64,000 nucleotides of DNA, from assembly GCF_022370755.2 (NCBI RefSeq), contig NZ_CP092364.2:4588001-4652000 (forward strand). The letters run 5' to 3'. Under the pieces are notes generated by a model, which was not told where the DNA came from, ran no database searches, and saw only the letters and a list, made by a program, of their open reading frames with translations. Made by a program: the position numbers and the translations under genes. Shown piece after piece: positions 19,053 through 30,968 of the stretch; position 1 is the stretch's first letter, and every line of letters begins with the position of its first letter. Source of the DNA: Mycolicibacterium goodii. GTDB taxonomy: Bacteria; Actinomycetota; Actinomycetes; Mycobacteriales; Mycobacteriaceae.

Positions 19053-20004
19053 TCATTTCTGTTCACCGCCATGAGAAAACAGCGCATACTCCACGACGTC
19101 CGGTGCCTGATTCCACGCCGGGTTGGCCGCCCACGTCTCCGCGAGATCCAAGTACCGCAGATAGTCGTCTCGACGCACCCAACCACGCGCGGGCACCGTC
19201 CCGGGCGCGACGATGGCCAGCGCAGCTCGTACGCGTTCGTCAAGTACCAACGGCCGCTGCTTTTGGTGGCACGTGTAGCCGGCGTAGTAAAGCAGCTTCG
19301 TCCCGAACGACATGCCCAGTCCGCGGATCTTGTGGCTGTCCAGCAGCGCGCTCCATCCAGCGGCCGCCCCGTCTCTACGGGTGGCCTCCACGATGGCATT
19401 GATCTTCTCCACCGCCCCGTCCTGGCCCAGTACGGCGGCGGTGCGCTGCGACCCGTAGTCCTTCGGCTGGTAACCCCACGCCATCGTCATCAGGAAAAGA
19501 TCGACGGGGTCGCGTCCGGATTGGGCATGCAAAAACTGCGCGCAATACCGCCGGCTTCTTCGACGTGCTCCCCAGATCGGCGTGAGCCTGTTCGTGGCCG
19601 GCGAATACGCCTGCCCAACGCTCGGGAATCCAACGGTTGGGCTGGCGCTCGACGTGAGCGGAGGTGTAACACCGCACGATTTTCGGGATCTCGCTGACCA
19701 GCCATGTGCCCGAGTCACATCCACCAAGTTCCGCCAGGGTGCGGTGAATCTCTGCGTCGATCTCGACCTGATCGATGTTTTGGCATCTGGCCAGGGTCGT
19801 CAACATGTCGGTGACTTCAGCGATGCCGGAGATCAGCTGCTCTCGATCGTCGACCACCTGCGTGAGTTGGTCAGCTTCCTCGCTCAGCTTGTTGACCAGC
19901 GCCCGCGCGAGGTCCCCGCCCGATAGCCGACGTGCTTCAACAGACCGGCCCGCCCCGCGAAGCATCTCCGGTACGTGTTCACGGACGAGTTCTCCGTCAG
20001 TCAC
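19053..20004 (-). pseudogene. OGG-fold-like protein, frameshifted; first gene of the Rad50-type cassette
   Basis: Frame 1 (from ATG 20004) gives residues 1 to ~145, a helical N-terminal region. Frame 2 gives the C-terminal half with FLMTMAWGYQPKDYG, LGMSFGTKLLYYAGY, RPLVLDERVRAAL and APGTVP, the pattern I associate with proteins annotated as 8-oxoguanine-glycosylase OGG fold in conflict systems. The gap is explained by two 1-nt losses in homopolymers: a G near 19570 (a third frame gives GEHVEEAGGIAR) and a T near 19535. Restored length ~317 aa. The ATPase starts 40 bp downstream. A DNA-binding or base-sensing role is inferred from fold; the family call is from memory. Confidence 0.65.
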
Positions 20005-20287
20005 TTTGCTGCCCTCACGACTTCACGACAATTAGCTAGCACATATAACCATGCAGGATCACGCGGCGGGGGGCGGTTTCCGGTTTTCAATTGTATTGCG
20101 ACATAGAGGCCCCGACGCCGCCCGGTTGCACTCGACCACCACAGCGTAGGAGCCACAACAGGCTCCCAGAAGTCGACGCCCACACGCTGTCAGTCGAACG
20201 TCCAATTTTTGCTCGATCTCGTCGGCTCCGATCAGGACTTGTCGGTACCTGGTGGCATTATGCGAAGTACCGAAGGTGGTGGTGTGA
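20005..20287. promoter_or_regulatory. Divergent intergenic region upstream of the Rad50-type cassette and a membrane-protein gene
   Basis: 283 bp without a supported gene. It is noticeably AT-rich at both ends (TTAGCTAGCACATATAACC near 20033 and GTCCAATTTTTGCTCG near 20202). TATAAC and TTAGCT-like hexamers could be -10 elements for the leftward operon. I see no clear inverted repeat or small ORF. Confidence 0.4.
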
Positions 20288-20623
20288 GTGAGCCGTCAAC
20301 AGAGTCAATCCGGTGGTGGACTGATCGGCCTCATCGGCGTGCTGTTTCTCATCGGGTTGATCATCAAATACATCTGGTGGATCTTGGCGGCGATCGGTCT
20401 CGTCCTGACGTTCTGGATCATCGCGGCATGTGTCCGCCACTATCAGTCCGTGGAAGCCGCGCGGCAACGCCGCGCCGCCGAGATCGCTGCGCGTGCCGAC
20501 CAACAGCACCGTTGGGTACTCGACGGCGACCACCGCGGAATCTACGGCGAAGAGGGCGCTGAGCTGATGCGCTACATCGGACTGAGTGGTGCGTGCACCA
20601 GCTGGTCGCCACTTTGGCGTTGA
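20288..20623 (+). CDS. Small membrane protein
   Basis: 111 aa, GTG start (MSRQQSQSGGG). Residues ~12-50 contain two closely spaced hydrophobic segments (GLIGLIGVLFLIGLIIKYIW, then ILAAIGLVLTFWIIAAC), then a basic, Arg/Ala-rich helix and a short C-terminal domain with RWVLDGDHRGIYGEEG. The family is not recognised. The tail resembles the short domain following transmembrane segments in many actinobacterial small proteins. It lies 76 bp upstream of the metallophosphatase pseudogene on the same strand. Confidence 0.65.
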   Translation: MSRQQSQSGGGLIGLIGVLFLIGLIIKYIWWILAAIGLVLTFWIIAACVRHYQSVEAARQRRAAEIAARADQQHRWVLDGDHRGIYGEEGAELMRYIGLSGACTSWSPLWR

Positions 20624-20699
20624 CATTTGTTTCTTCGATCCCGCATCGCGGTGTGCGCGAGATGCGGTTGATCTCGCGCACTCGGTCGAAGGACAGGAC

Positions 20700-21693
20700 A
20701 TGAGGGATGCAATGAACGAACTCGCTGGAGGTTACGACGTCATCGGAGACGTGCATGGTTGCGCCACTCAGCTCGAAGTGCTGCTGAACAAGCTCGGTTA
20801 CCGGGAGGGCGCAACATCGGCTGTACACCACCACCCGCAGCGCCAGGCCATTTTCGTCGGCGACCTCATCGACCCGGCGACGAGCAGCTTCCCGTGCTGG
20901 AGGTCATCACGACGATGGTCGATACGGGCAGCTCCCGAATAGTCGTGGGAAATCACGAGTCAACGCGCCGGTCTATGACACCGAATGGCCGCCCGGAAGC
21001 GGGAAATACGTGCGACCACATGACAATACAGACTGCCCGCGGTCGGCCAAGAACACCAAACAGCATGCCGCGTTCCTCCAGCAGGTTCGCGGTGACGACC
21101 GCCGCCGATATCTGGAGTGGTTCACGACGATCCCGTTATGGCTGGATCTCGGAGATGTGCGCGTCGTGCACGCGTGCTGGCACGACGACTTGATCACGCT
21201 GGTCGAGAACCGCTGCGGTTCGAGTGCCCCATTCGACGAACTGCAGCACCTCGTGGCCGCCAGTACGAATGGTGACGACCTGTACGACGCTGTCGAGACA
21301 CTCCTGAAAGGCCCCGAGATCAGCCTAGTCGACCGCGGCCAGCCGGAGTATCACGACAAGGGCGGCCATCCACGGGTAGCGCCCGGGTGCGTGGTGGAAC
21401 GGCAAAGCCCGCACACTGCGCGACATCGCCGAGATGGGCGGCAAGTTCACCACCGCCACCGGCGACGCGTACCCGCCGCTGCCCGAGTTCGAGCTCTCCG
21501 GCGGAGACCAGTCATACGTCTACACCGCGCAAGTTTCGGTGTTCTACGGCCACTACTGGCGGCAAGGTTCGCCCAAGCACCGACATGATTGGACGAACTA
21601 CCCGGCGTGCGTGGATTTCAGTGCGGTCAGGGCGGGAAGCTGACCGCCTACCGCTGGTCGGGCGAGGCCCTATCGATCCTGAGCATTACGTAA
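20700..21693 (+). pseudogene. Calcineurin-like metallophosphatase, multiply frameshifted
   Basis: Concatenating three frames reconstructs a ~330-aa serine/threonine or ApaH-type phosphatase: GYDVIGDVHGCATQLEVLL (metal site GDVHG), GDLIDRGDEQLPVLE (GDxxDRG), VVGNHE (GNHE), NAPVYDTEWPPGSGKY, a long middle with VHACWH, then GKARTLRDIAEMGG and FYGHYW (His ligand). Breaks fall near 20878, 20958, 21375, 21390 and 21630; each is explained by loss of 1-2 nt, mostly G in G-runs. Start ATG 20700 or 20712. Not functional as written. Metallophosphatases of this type occur near defence operons, but a specific link here is speculative. Confidence 0.75.
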
Positions 21694-21832
21694 CCGCAGA
21701 GTGATACTCGGTTGTAGCGAACCGCTACCCGGTCACGTCTTTGGGCAGTAACCCTCCCGTCTAGGAGATCAATCCCAACCCGCGAGTACCGGCCAAGTGG
21801 GCTTCTGCCGTAGCGAGTGACTCCAAGGCTCT

Positions 21833-22720
21833 TTAGTGAGTTTCAATCTGGCGAATGGTGAAGAGCTCACCGCTCAGCTCAGGCCATTGACTTCGCGAGT
21901 CGTTCCTAATTGTCAACTCACCGACCCTGCAACGCTCGTCAGCGGGGCTGAACTGGATGAAGCCGCCGTGAGCCCTAATCGCTGCGGTTCCGAACAGTGG
22001 CCCCACGGGGTGATCTAGAGCGCGGCGCAGTTGATCTTTCGTTACGCCAGGAAACTTCGGCCCCAGAGTCTCGATCAGCTCCAGTGAGTATCCGTCGGTG
22101 TGAAATGCCGAAATGGCCCCATCTACTAACCGCTCACTATACGAAATCGCGTTGCGCGGGCCGCGGTTGGTGGCGTGCACGGTGAGCCGAAGCCCAAACT
22201 TGGCATCGGGCGCTAAACCGGTCATTGGGGGAGGAACAAGTCCGTCGGCATTGGCCTCGCGAAGGGCGAACCACACAGGTCGTGCGGACCCGTCATCAGA
22301 CATCCGGCGTGGCACACGATTCCAGCGCGCAACAACCTCAGCAGGTTTCCATGTACACCACTGGCCGCCCACTGTGTACCGGTAATAGTGAAGGTGTCCG
22401 CCAACCAAATCGATCGCGACTGGAGGATCTGGAATACCGGTGGAGCCCTGCTCAAAGCGCAAGCAGCGTACGCCGCTCGGCATCGCTTCGAGCACGTTTG
22501 TGAATAAGCAGTCTTCGGTGTCCGCGACGCGCGGTTCGGTGCTGTCGTAGAAACCACTAAAGTATTCGCCTGTCGAAATACTGAGCTGCGCCAAGGCTTG
22601 TTTCAAATCTGCCTTCAGCGCTTTCTGCCATTCGTGACGTTCCATGCCGCCAAATTGGACACGATAGCCAGACCAGACCTCGACTGTGTTGCCCTTACGG
22701 CGAATGATAAAGGGCCTCAA
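21833..22720 (-). CDS. Unrecognised 295-aa protein downstream of the DUF1998 helicase
   Basis: Start TTG 22720 (MRPFIIRRKGNTVEVW) is chosen because GAGGAG lies 5-7 nt upstream; the longer frame to 22744 has no such site. Mixed alpha/beta, with no membrane segment or signal peptide. Features include a Tyr/Trp-rich centre (GGHLHYYRYTVGGQWCTW) and a C-terminal AIRAHGGFIQF. I could not assign a family. It is the last gene of the minus-strand operon (1032-aa protein, helicase, 62-aa ORF, this gene), so it is a candidate accessory factor of that system. Convergent with the phosphatase pseudogene. Confidence 0.72.
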   Translation of the reverse strand: MRPFIIRRKGNTVEVWSGYRVQFGGMERHEWQKALKADLKQALAQLSISTGEYFSGFYDSTEPRVADTEDCLFTNVLEAMPSGVRCLRFEQGSTGIPDPPVAIDLVGGHLHYYRYTVGGQWCTWKPAEVVARWNRVPRRMSDDGSARPVWFALREANADGLVPPPMTGLAPDAKFGLRLTVHATNRGPRNAISYSERLVDGAISAFHTDGYSLELIETLGPKFPGVTKDQLRRALDHPVGPLFGTAAIRAHGGFIQFSPADERCRVGELTIRNDSRSQWPELSGELFTIRQIETH

Positions 22721-22829
22721 TGTATCTCCTCGTTGTGCCTGCAAGAGTCGCGCGATCGACCGTATACCTCACCGGAGGTAGTTTTCGATCGCGCGCCCGA
22801 CTCTCCCATCTCGTCCGTCCGGCACATGA

Positions 22830-23018
22830 TCAGAACCATCGGAGGATTCGTTGAAGGAGATTTGGTGAGTCCGCTCTCCCACTTTCCGACTGATCGCTAT
22901 GCGTCGCTGCGTCGATCGAGCTCGACTCGCTGTAGTCGTCAGGATTCCACACGCCGTATCGTCCGCGCTCGTAGTCAAAGTAAAGCTCGCCACGATCGTG
23001 CAACAGACCCCGATTCAT
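22830..23018 (-). CDS. Small acidic ORF (62 aa) between helicase and downstream gene
   Basis: MNRGLLHDRGELYFDYERG at the N-terminus, then an acidic Ser/Asp-rich linker and a short C-terminal helix NLLQRILRWF. It begins 12 nt after the helicase stop on the same strand, with no overlap. No family recognised. An overlapping frame (22769-22993) is also open but has unnatural composition. Coding status is likely from spacing and residue composition, not proven. Confidence 0.5.
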   Translation of the reverse strand: MNRGLLHDRGELYFDYERGRYGVWNPDDYSESSSIDAATHSDQSESGRADSPNLLQRILRWF

Positions 23019-23030
23019 AAATTCTCGCGT

Positions 23031-26000
23031 TCACCGAAGGTACTCCCAAATCGAGATCGGGTTCCGACGAAACTCCCGAATGTCGTGTGTCACGACAAAC
23101 GCATACTGCCGTCGTGCTGCTTCTACCACCGAAGCCTGCAACTTGCAGAAGAAGTGCTCCTCCGGCCTCCACAGCGGGTGGCGTAGGACAACGCACTTGT
23201 CCTGACGAACGATCGCGGGGACGCCGTCGATCTCGATCTTTGATGAACCGTTGAGAGCTGCCGCTGCCGCGTCCATCCATTCCCCGTCGGCTGGAAGTGA
23301 GCGGGAGACGGTGAGCGGTTCCCCGACCACGAGCTCCAGGATATCGAGCGCAAGACGCCAGTCAAGAAGTGCATGTCGCTGCGCGTTGTTGTATGAACGC
23401 AGGCAGTCTGGGCAGGACGTGTCGCAGATCTCGGCGTGTTCCCTCTGTTGCCACGCCGACCGCAGCTCGTCCAACGCCTCTTCAAGCATGGTGGCGAAGA
23501 GGTCCGTGCGGCCCAGCTCGACGGCGTATCCCGCTCCGTTCTCTGCGGTGTCCGCCAGGAAAACAGCGGCTCCCACCTGTGTGTCCTGCTGACTGCCGTC
23601 CTCGTAGTAGATCGGCATACGTAACGGCAGGACACCGGCAGTGATCTCGACGGGATCGAGATCTAAGCACGCCTGTGCGGCACGTTTCAGCACCTCTGCA
23701 AACGAGGTGTACGCGGCGCGGCCCGACGGAATGTCGTGCAGCGCCACGGAACCGGTCCCAATGTCTAGCCGCGTAGGGGTAATGAGGAGTGCGTCTGTCA
23801 CGCGCACCTCACCAATCGTTTTCATGGGGCTGGCGCTCGGCGGCGCGGTATCCGCCAGGACGGTGTTATCTCCTTGTGGGCGGAAGACATAACCGCGGCT
23901 GAAGTTGTCATTGATCGAAATGAGCTGGCTCTGAGAGTACTGCTCAAGCTTGAGATTCAGCGCCTCATCTGTGCTGGTAGGTTCGCCGGCGGGTACTAGA
24001 CTTGGCGGTGAGACACTACTCAGCACCTCTTGATCGTCGTCGAAGGCACGGGGTTGATAGTTCGTGCGGAAACCTCGCGGTTCATACAGCTCGATGCGCT
24101 GTTCCGGGTTGCCACAGACCGAGCAGATCAGGTCTGACGTGAGCTCCATTCGTTGGCACTCCCCGCAACGCCCAACTATTTTGGGAGCGCCGAGGGGGTC
24201 GACCGCCTTGACGGTATTGCCCATCGGCTTGTAGGCCGCGAAGCCCGCCACCGTGTGCACCAGCCCGTCCTTCACAACCTCGGCCGCAGGCGCGAAACTC
24301 CGGACAGCCAGTTCGAGGGCGCGATCGCTGATCGCGTAATCCTGCATGCCCGATCTGCTGGTAATTGGACGTCCCCAGAGCGTTCTGACGCGGGTCGGGA
24401 ACCCGAACATTGGCACAACGCCGTATCTGGCCAGCGCCGCGCTCAGCTCGGTATCCGTTGACTCTTTCTCTTTCTCGACGACCCAATCAACCAGGGGGAC
24501 AAGCTGCTGCCGAATACTGTCTTTCACAGCGTCAACTTCGCTGCGGGGTAACGGAGTATGTGCGGTGAGACGATCCGCGATCACATCTACCTGAGAGCTC
24601 GTCGCAAGCCATGCCCCAACTTCATCGCGATACTCAGGCCACTCGCTGGTTTGCCCGAACGTCCCATGGTTGCTGTTCGGTGTCCACTTCGGCCCCGGCC
24701 GCAGCGATGCGAACGCCTCGTAGAGACACTCACTGGCAACCACACGCTCGACGATGCGCCTCCGGCCCAGGTCCAGGAATGGCTGAGGAGGGTCATCACC
24801 CGTGATCCGCTCCGGGCGGTTGAAGTAGTACTCGTCATGAGTTCGGTCCCGGCAGATCGTCACCGCGTAGCTCAGCACCTGTCCCGCGCGTCCAGCACGG
24901 CCGACACGCTGCTGATAATTGAACCGCTGCGGCGGCATGTTGGCCATCAGCGTGGACCGCAGGGATCCGATGTCCACGCCGACCTCCATGGTGGTCGTGA
25001 CGGACAGGACATCAAGTTCGTGTGTCAGTCCGTTCTCGGCCGGCGTGAACGCACCCTTGAACCATCTCTGACGATCACGTTGCACTGCAAGCGGTTTTGT
25101 CTGTCCAGTCAGCTCGGCGATGGCCAGCCGGCGCGGCTCTTGGTGCGCGAGCCAGGCGTAGTAGTCGGTCTCGTCCGTTGCCGACGTGACGGTCAAGTCC
25201 GGCGCGTGGCACTGCCGATTGGCGCACACCCCGAGACTTTCGTGAAGGTGGGCGAAGTTGCACCGGTTGCATCGCCAGATCTGGCCTTCACCGGGCTGGA
25301 ACACCAAGGATGTGTCCACTGCGGTGGTGCGCAACAGCCAACCGGCCACCGCGCGCCGCAACGCGTCACCGTTCATGATCGCATTCAACTGTTGTTGCAG
25401 ATCGTCAACGTCGATCCTGTTGCGAGCAGCAACCGCTTCTACGAAGCGGCGAATCGCAGGCGGCATCACCGCTGTTTCCTGCACCCCGGCGCGGCCGCTG
25501 CCTTCAGTCCTGCCCATCAGCCCAAGGATCCGCAGCACGCTTCCGATGAGCTGATACTGGGCCTCCTCGCCCAGAGGGCCATCTGCTGGCTTCCATCCAT
25601 CGACATGTACCAGCGCTATGCCGACGGACTCAAGATCACGCCGAGCTCTATCGAAGGTCGCGTCGATGACGGAACCACGGAGTGCAGATTTTAGCTTGGC
25701 CTGCCCCTGAACCAGCGGCGGTGTCGCCCACAGACCCGGTCGCGGCGGCTCGAAAGCTCGGTACCAAGGTGTTTGGGCATTCGCAGAGTCCTCGAGCCAT
25801 TGGTTGTCGGGATCCGGACCGCCAGGATTCGCGCCGAGTGAAACCAGGACGTCAGTCACTTTCTGGCACATGTCAGCGAAGCCCACCGACTTGACGCTGC
25901 CCAGCTTTACGAGCGCCTCTTCCAGCGCAGCCTTGTCATCGTCATTGAGGGGCATGCCGTTTTTCTGCTTGAACCGCGCCATCGCCGCTTGGGCAAAACC

Positions 26001-28291
26001 CTTCTCGGCCGCGCCACCTGACGAGTTGAAGACAATCGCATCGAGTTTGTCGTAAACATCAGGACCAGTGGCGATCTCACGGCGGAGCACCTGACGCACC
26101 AAGTCGCGATGATGATTGCGCGCTACGCCGGCGGCCGTGCGTGCCGCATCATCGCGACTGTCGGTGAAGACGATCGTCTTTGCGTCGGCGATTCCTTCGG
26201 AGCCGGGCCTTCCCTGGGCAAGGGATCGGATCAGTTGCGAGAGGTACAACTGGGTAGCAGCTGCGGCACCCGACGTGTGTGCCCTGATCGTCGACGAGAC
26301 TTGCCCTGCGCGGAAAGCGCCCTTACGCAATGGGCTTCGGGGAGCATAACCGCAGGCCGGGCATCGATCCGGTAGGCCCGGTATGCGGTCCTCGACTGCG
26401 GCGCCTTTGAAGACCACAGTTACCCCCGTGGGGTTCGGGCCATTGACTGTCGCCAATCCCAGCGCGGGGTTCCAGTTCGTTGGGGCGAACGCTAGTTCAA
26501 TCTTGTCCTTGGTCCAGGTAGCGAGTTCGGTGGGGACTCCTGGTCGGTACCACACGAATTCCGCTGCGGGCCGCAGAAAAACGGGCTTGCCACCTTGAGA
26601 TTCGTTGACCGCGGTCGGTGACAGCAACACCTCGGGACCAGTTCGCCCCACCACGAACCCGCCAAGGCTTATGTCTCCACATTCGTAGCAGTACAGAAGC
26701 TCCAGTACTCGTGAGCCACAGTCGGTGCAGGAGGTGATTGGGGTGTTGTAGATGCGGCCCACCCGACGATCGAGCCCGCTCTGCGTGACGCCTGTGCATT
26801 GCGGATTGCTGCATGCCCACACGCCGCGCGGGACCCGCACGAATGCATGTGCCCGGATCGCGATCACCGGTTCTCTAGTTGTCGAGGTGCCGGCTGCAGC
26901 AAGTTGCTCTAGAACCGTTGCGAAGAGTGCGTCTGCTTCAACGTTGTTCGGGAACAAGCGACGTGCGATGACGTCGGCAGACGTAGCCCGAAGGCGATTC
27001 TCTTCCTGGTCGTGGCACTTCGCCGCGACGGCATGCGACAGGTCTACCGGCGATATTGTCCCGGCGCGAAGCGCATCCGGGTCAATATGGTGCGGAGGGG
27101 TGAGAGGGATCTGCTTACCGGGCTGGATTGTGAAGCTGTCCGCAGCGACTCCGAAGAACTCCTCCAGGTATCTCCGCCCGTCTGCGGAGTCAGTGAGCGA
27201 CGCCGACGTTGCGATCACCCGCAATTGTGGGCTCTCTGGTGTCAGTCCGAGCCGCCGCAGCAGTGCTCTTAGAATCATCGCCACTTCGCTGCCTTGCGTA
27301 CCGCGGTACAGGTGGAGCTCATCCACTACGAGGGTGAACACGTGACTGTCATCGCTCCGCAACCAGCTGGCGGTCTGTTCGAACATCGGAGTCTCGATGT
27401 GACGCATCATCATCGTGTTCAGCATCGAGTAGTTCGTGACCAGCACGTCGGGCGCGTGACTGATCATGTCCCATCGGGTAAGCATTTCCCCCGATCGCGG
27501 ATCAGGGAACTGACTGAGATCGATGTCCTGGCCACGCTTTCGGGCCTCCACGAGCTCGTCATACTGTCGTGTGTACCCGCGCAAGTCGGCCGCGGCCTCA
27601 GCGACCGCTGACCGCGAACGCGAGGCTGTGCCCATCGTGTTGCCGGTATATCGCCCGAACCAGATCGGATGACGCGGATCTTTGTCCCGCAATGTGCGCA
27701 CGGCGCGGCGCAGTCGGGTCATCTGGTCTTCAACCAGTGCATTTGTCGGATAGAGAATCAGTCCGCGGATGCCCGATGGTCGACTTTCCCGCCCCCGCAG
27801 CGGTTTCCAGTCGTCTTGCACCTCCCACCACCAGTCTGCCTCGGGCTGTGGATCCCACGAGCGCGATTCGGCCGCAATTCTCAACAAGAGCGGGAGCAGA
27901 AAGGATTCCGTCTTACCGGAGCCAGTTCCCGCGTCACGACGACATTGCGTCCCTCGGATCGGCCATCCCGGAAGTGGTGCATTACCGATTGGGCTTGATG
28001 CTCCCGCAGCGCCAGATCCGCCGGAACGACCATGGGAAACAGTGCCGCGCCCACGGCTTCCGTCACCTCAGCGGGCAATCCGGTCCGCTGTCCGACGTCC
28101 TTCAACTTCGCCGAGTTCGCGTAGGGAACGATCGGCTCGATCATCAGCCGGCCGAGAAGGGCTCCTGGTTGCTCGAGAAGGCGGCGCCGCTCTGCCATCA
28201 CCGACTCGTCATTAAGCCAGAATGCGGTGTCGAAGTACCGAAGGTATGCATCCCGAAGCCCCTCGGCAAGTGTGATCGGTGTCGTGGTCAT
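23031..28291 (-). pseudogene. Large DEAD/DEAH helicase with DUF1998-type C-terminus, frameshifted at Walker A
   Basis: From ATG 28291 (MTTTPITLAEGLRDAY) the frame runs to RNVVVT at ~27920, then shifts; the second frame begins [13 protein letters not shown] and continues to 23031. Inserting one G in ACGCGGGAAC gives [12 protein letters not shown], i.e. an intact Walker A and a ~1753-aa protein. Further motifs: DEAH-box [10 protein letters not shown] at ~320, zinc pairs CPACGY at ~640, helicase C-terminal [12 protein letters not shown] at ~1130, and the cysteine cluster [14 protein letters not shown] at ~1620 typical of DUF1998/MZB helicases. Size and architecture resemble DruE of Druantia. The 62-aa ORF follows after 12 nt. 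If the frameshift is real the protein is dead. Confidence 0.82.
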
Positions 28292-30968
28292 AGGTGGTTC
28301 AGCCTCGTTACGTTGAAAGAAGAGTGACAAGCAGATCGGCGGAGGGCCGGTCAATATTCTTGTACATAAGGCAATTTCGTGGTCGGCCTTTCACTGGTAC
28401 AGCCGTGGGAACTGGGAGATGGCCCGCCATTGCAACAGCCGCGCGCCCGAACAGACCCGGCAGGTCACAACCTTGCGGCACTATCACCAGTTCGTGTTTC
28501 TCGTGGTAGCTGATCAGGGACTTGCCGCGCCCATTCCCGGCGAGGTGCTTGACCAGGTGTACCGGAGCGATCGCGGCGGTGCCGTTCACGATATCCGTGT
28601 CCGAGCGGTAGACGTAGATTGTCTCGAAGCCGCGGCGGATTCGGTAGGCGCCGCTCTTATGAACGTCGCTTGTCGGCGTCCAGCAGGCCGATGTTAGATC
28701 GAACCGTGCTGCGGTTTGGAAGCCGGGCATGGTAGTCCTGGGGATCGCGGCACCTACCTCCGACAGCCTGGGCAGCGCCTGGAGGATCGACCATCCAGCC
28801 TGTGCGGCAACAGTTATTGGCGCATCGAGTGCGTACTCCTCGACCGCTTCCCCGGTCACCCCCCTGAGAATCGTCGACTCAAGATTTCCGGCCATCCGCT
28901 GTCGCACTAGTTCGCCGCCGCTTGCTGCCGCGAACTCCTTGAGATCTCTTCGCAGCGAAGACGGCCAGAAACCACTCAGGCGGTACGCACCGTCTGCCCG
29001 TTGAGCGAGACAGGAGGGAGCGATTTCCCATCGCACGGGGCGCCAGAGATTGTCGCGTTCGATTGACACATGCCCGAGTGTTTCCAATGCGCGGATGAAG
29101 TTGTCGACAAAGAGGGCCGACCCTTCGAGCTGCATCGCAATTGACTGCAGTGAGCTGATTGGTCCTCCGCCCAGATGCATTAGGGCGTCTAGAGCGGCAG
29201 CCCAGTTCACATCGTGATCGTGCACTTGCTGCAGATCTTCGACGCGAACCGTAGGCACGTCAACCACAGGCTGCTGCCCGCCGCCTCGGCGGCGTCCTCC
29301 GTGACGGGGCAACCAGCCTGGGTACCTTTTAACTAGCCCACACGAGGTGCACTCGCCGTGAATGAATTTCGGAGCCCACCCGCCCAGAGCCGGGGGTAGC
29401 TGGATGCGGTGGGCACCTGTGACGACACACGACTTGGGGTCTGGGCTGCCGATTTCGACCTTTTCGGTCGAGACGGCAACCTTCGGCTCAGTCCATGTGA
29501 TCTTCGCGGTCGCACTGAGGGTAGGCACTACATCCGAAGAGCCCGCTGCAACAAGGCCGTCAACGAAACGATTACCGGCATCTTCGGTGGTAGCGCTGAG
29601 GGTGCCAAGCGGATCCGACAGTGAGTAGACCAGCCTCGGGGCGTTGCTCCACTGGGTGTCGACGTTGTTGCTTGATCGCAGTCGTATCGTCGCCTGCTGA
29701 ACCGGCGTGGTCCTGGTGCCGCAGTAGAGGGCGACTTGATAGTCGTCTTCAGGTAGTGAGAGCTCCTCCAGAGGAATTACCAAAGCACCCGATTCCGAAG
29801 TGCATTCGGCGACCTTCTCCTCGCCCAATGCCGCAGTCAGTGTGACCCTGAGGCGAGTGTCGCTCTGCGCTGTCGCACGGATCTCCGGCGGGCTCATGCT
29901 CGACCACTTCCGGATCCGAGACGGGATCCGCAATCCTCCCGCAATCGTGAGCTGATTGCGGGCCATCGGGACCAGTTCGTTGAACCTGGTAGATACGGAC
30001 GGCGCCCCGAACATCTGCACGTCGGCGAAGAGAATCCACCCCTCCGGCAGGCCCGAGATGGATTCAACCTTCCTGAATCCGGGGCGAGCGAATTGCCGAA
30101 GGATGTTCTGGACTTCCTCCACGGCGCCAGCGGCCAGCTTGCCGGTGCCTGCACTCCGCACAAGTAACAGCGCGTCGACACCAAGCTGCAGCCGTTCGGC
30201 TTCGACGAACGCAGACTGCAACTCGTCGTAAATGAGGGGCATCACCATCCTGGGCGAATGGCGGTAGATCTGGCTCTGATCGTCGTCCGCGTGGCGGACT
30301 TGAACGACACCGTCCAACATCGAACGAAAGTCAATGACCTCGGTGTAGGCCGTTCGCCAGAGCCCGGCCGTGCCCGGCGCGAACCCTAGTGGAAGCCACG
30401 TCCCGTTGGCCGCGCGGACCTCCATGGAACCATCCATGTCGTTCTTTAGCGGGCGTAACCCTAGGAAGAGATCAAGGGAGTCCCCCATGAATCCAGTCCG
30501 CAGGTTCGCCACTACCACTGCGCGGGCGCCTACCGAACTCGATGTCACTGCGAGCTCGGTACCGACTCTGCCGTCCCAGTTCGCCAGCTCGCCAGCGGCG
30601 ATGGACGGGAGCCTCTCGTGAGACTCCGGCTGGGTCCATAATTTGCGCAGGTTGGCTGTCGCCGATGTCCCCTCCGTCGTCAGCCATGCATCCAGATACT
30701 GAACCAAATCCTCTGGGGCCAGCCGCATACCTGCGCTGAGACCGTACTGTGCGAACATTGACGGAAACTTGCGCCGGTCGTGATGGCGGACCAGTGCCTG
30801 CGACATCGGCAGACCGACGAAGCGATAGTTGAGCGCATACGCCGTCGGCAGCCCTCGGATGCCATCTAGGTCTTCGAGCCACCGATTCAGGCAACGCCAC
30901 AAGTACTCCGCATGCCGCGAGTACTGAGTTCGGAGCGAATTGTCGCTGTCCCGCAGCTGCAAGAGCCG

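Noticed and set aside
23031..28291. Assignment of the helicase operon as DISARM
   Set aside because: No PLD (DrmC) or separate ~600-aa DUF1998 protein (DrmB) is present; the helicase and DUF1998 regions are in one large protein.
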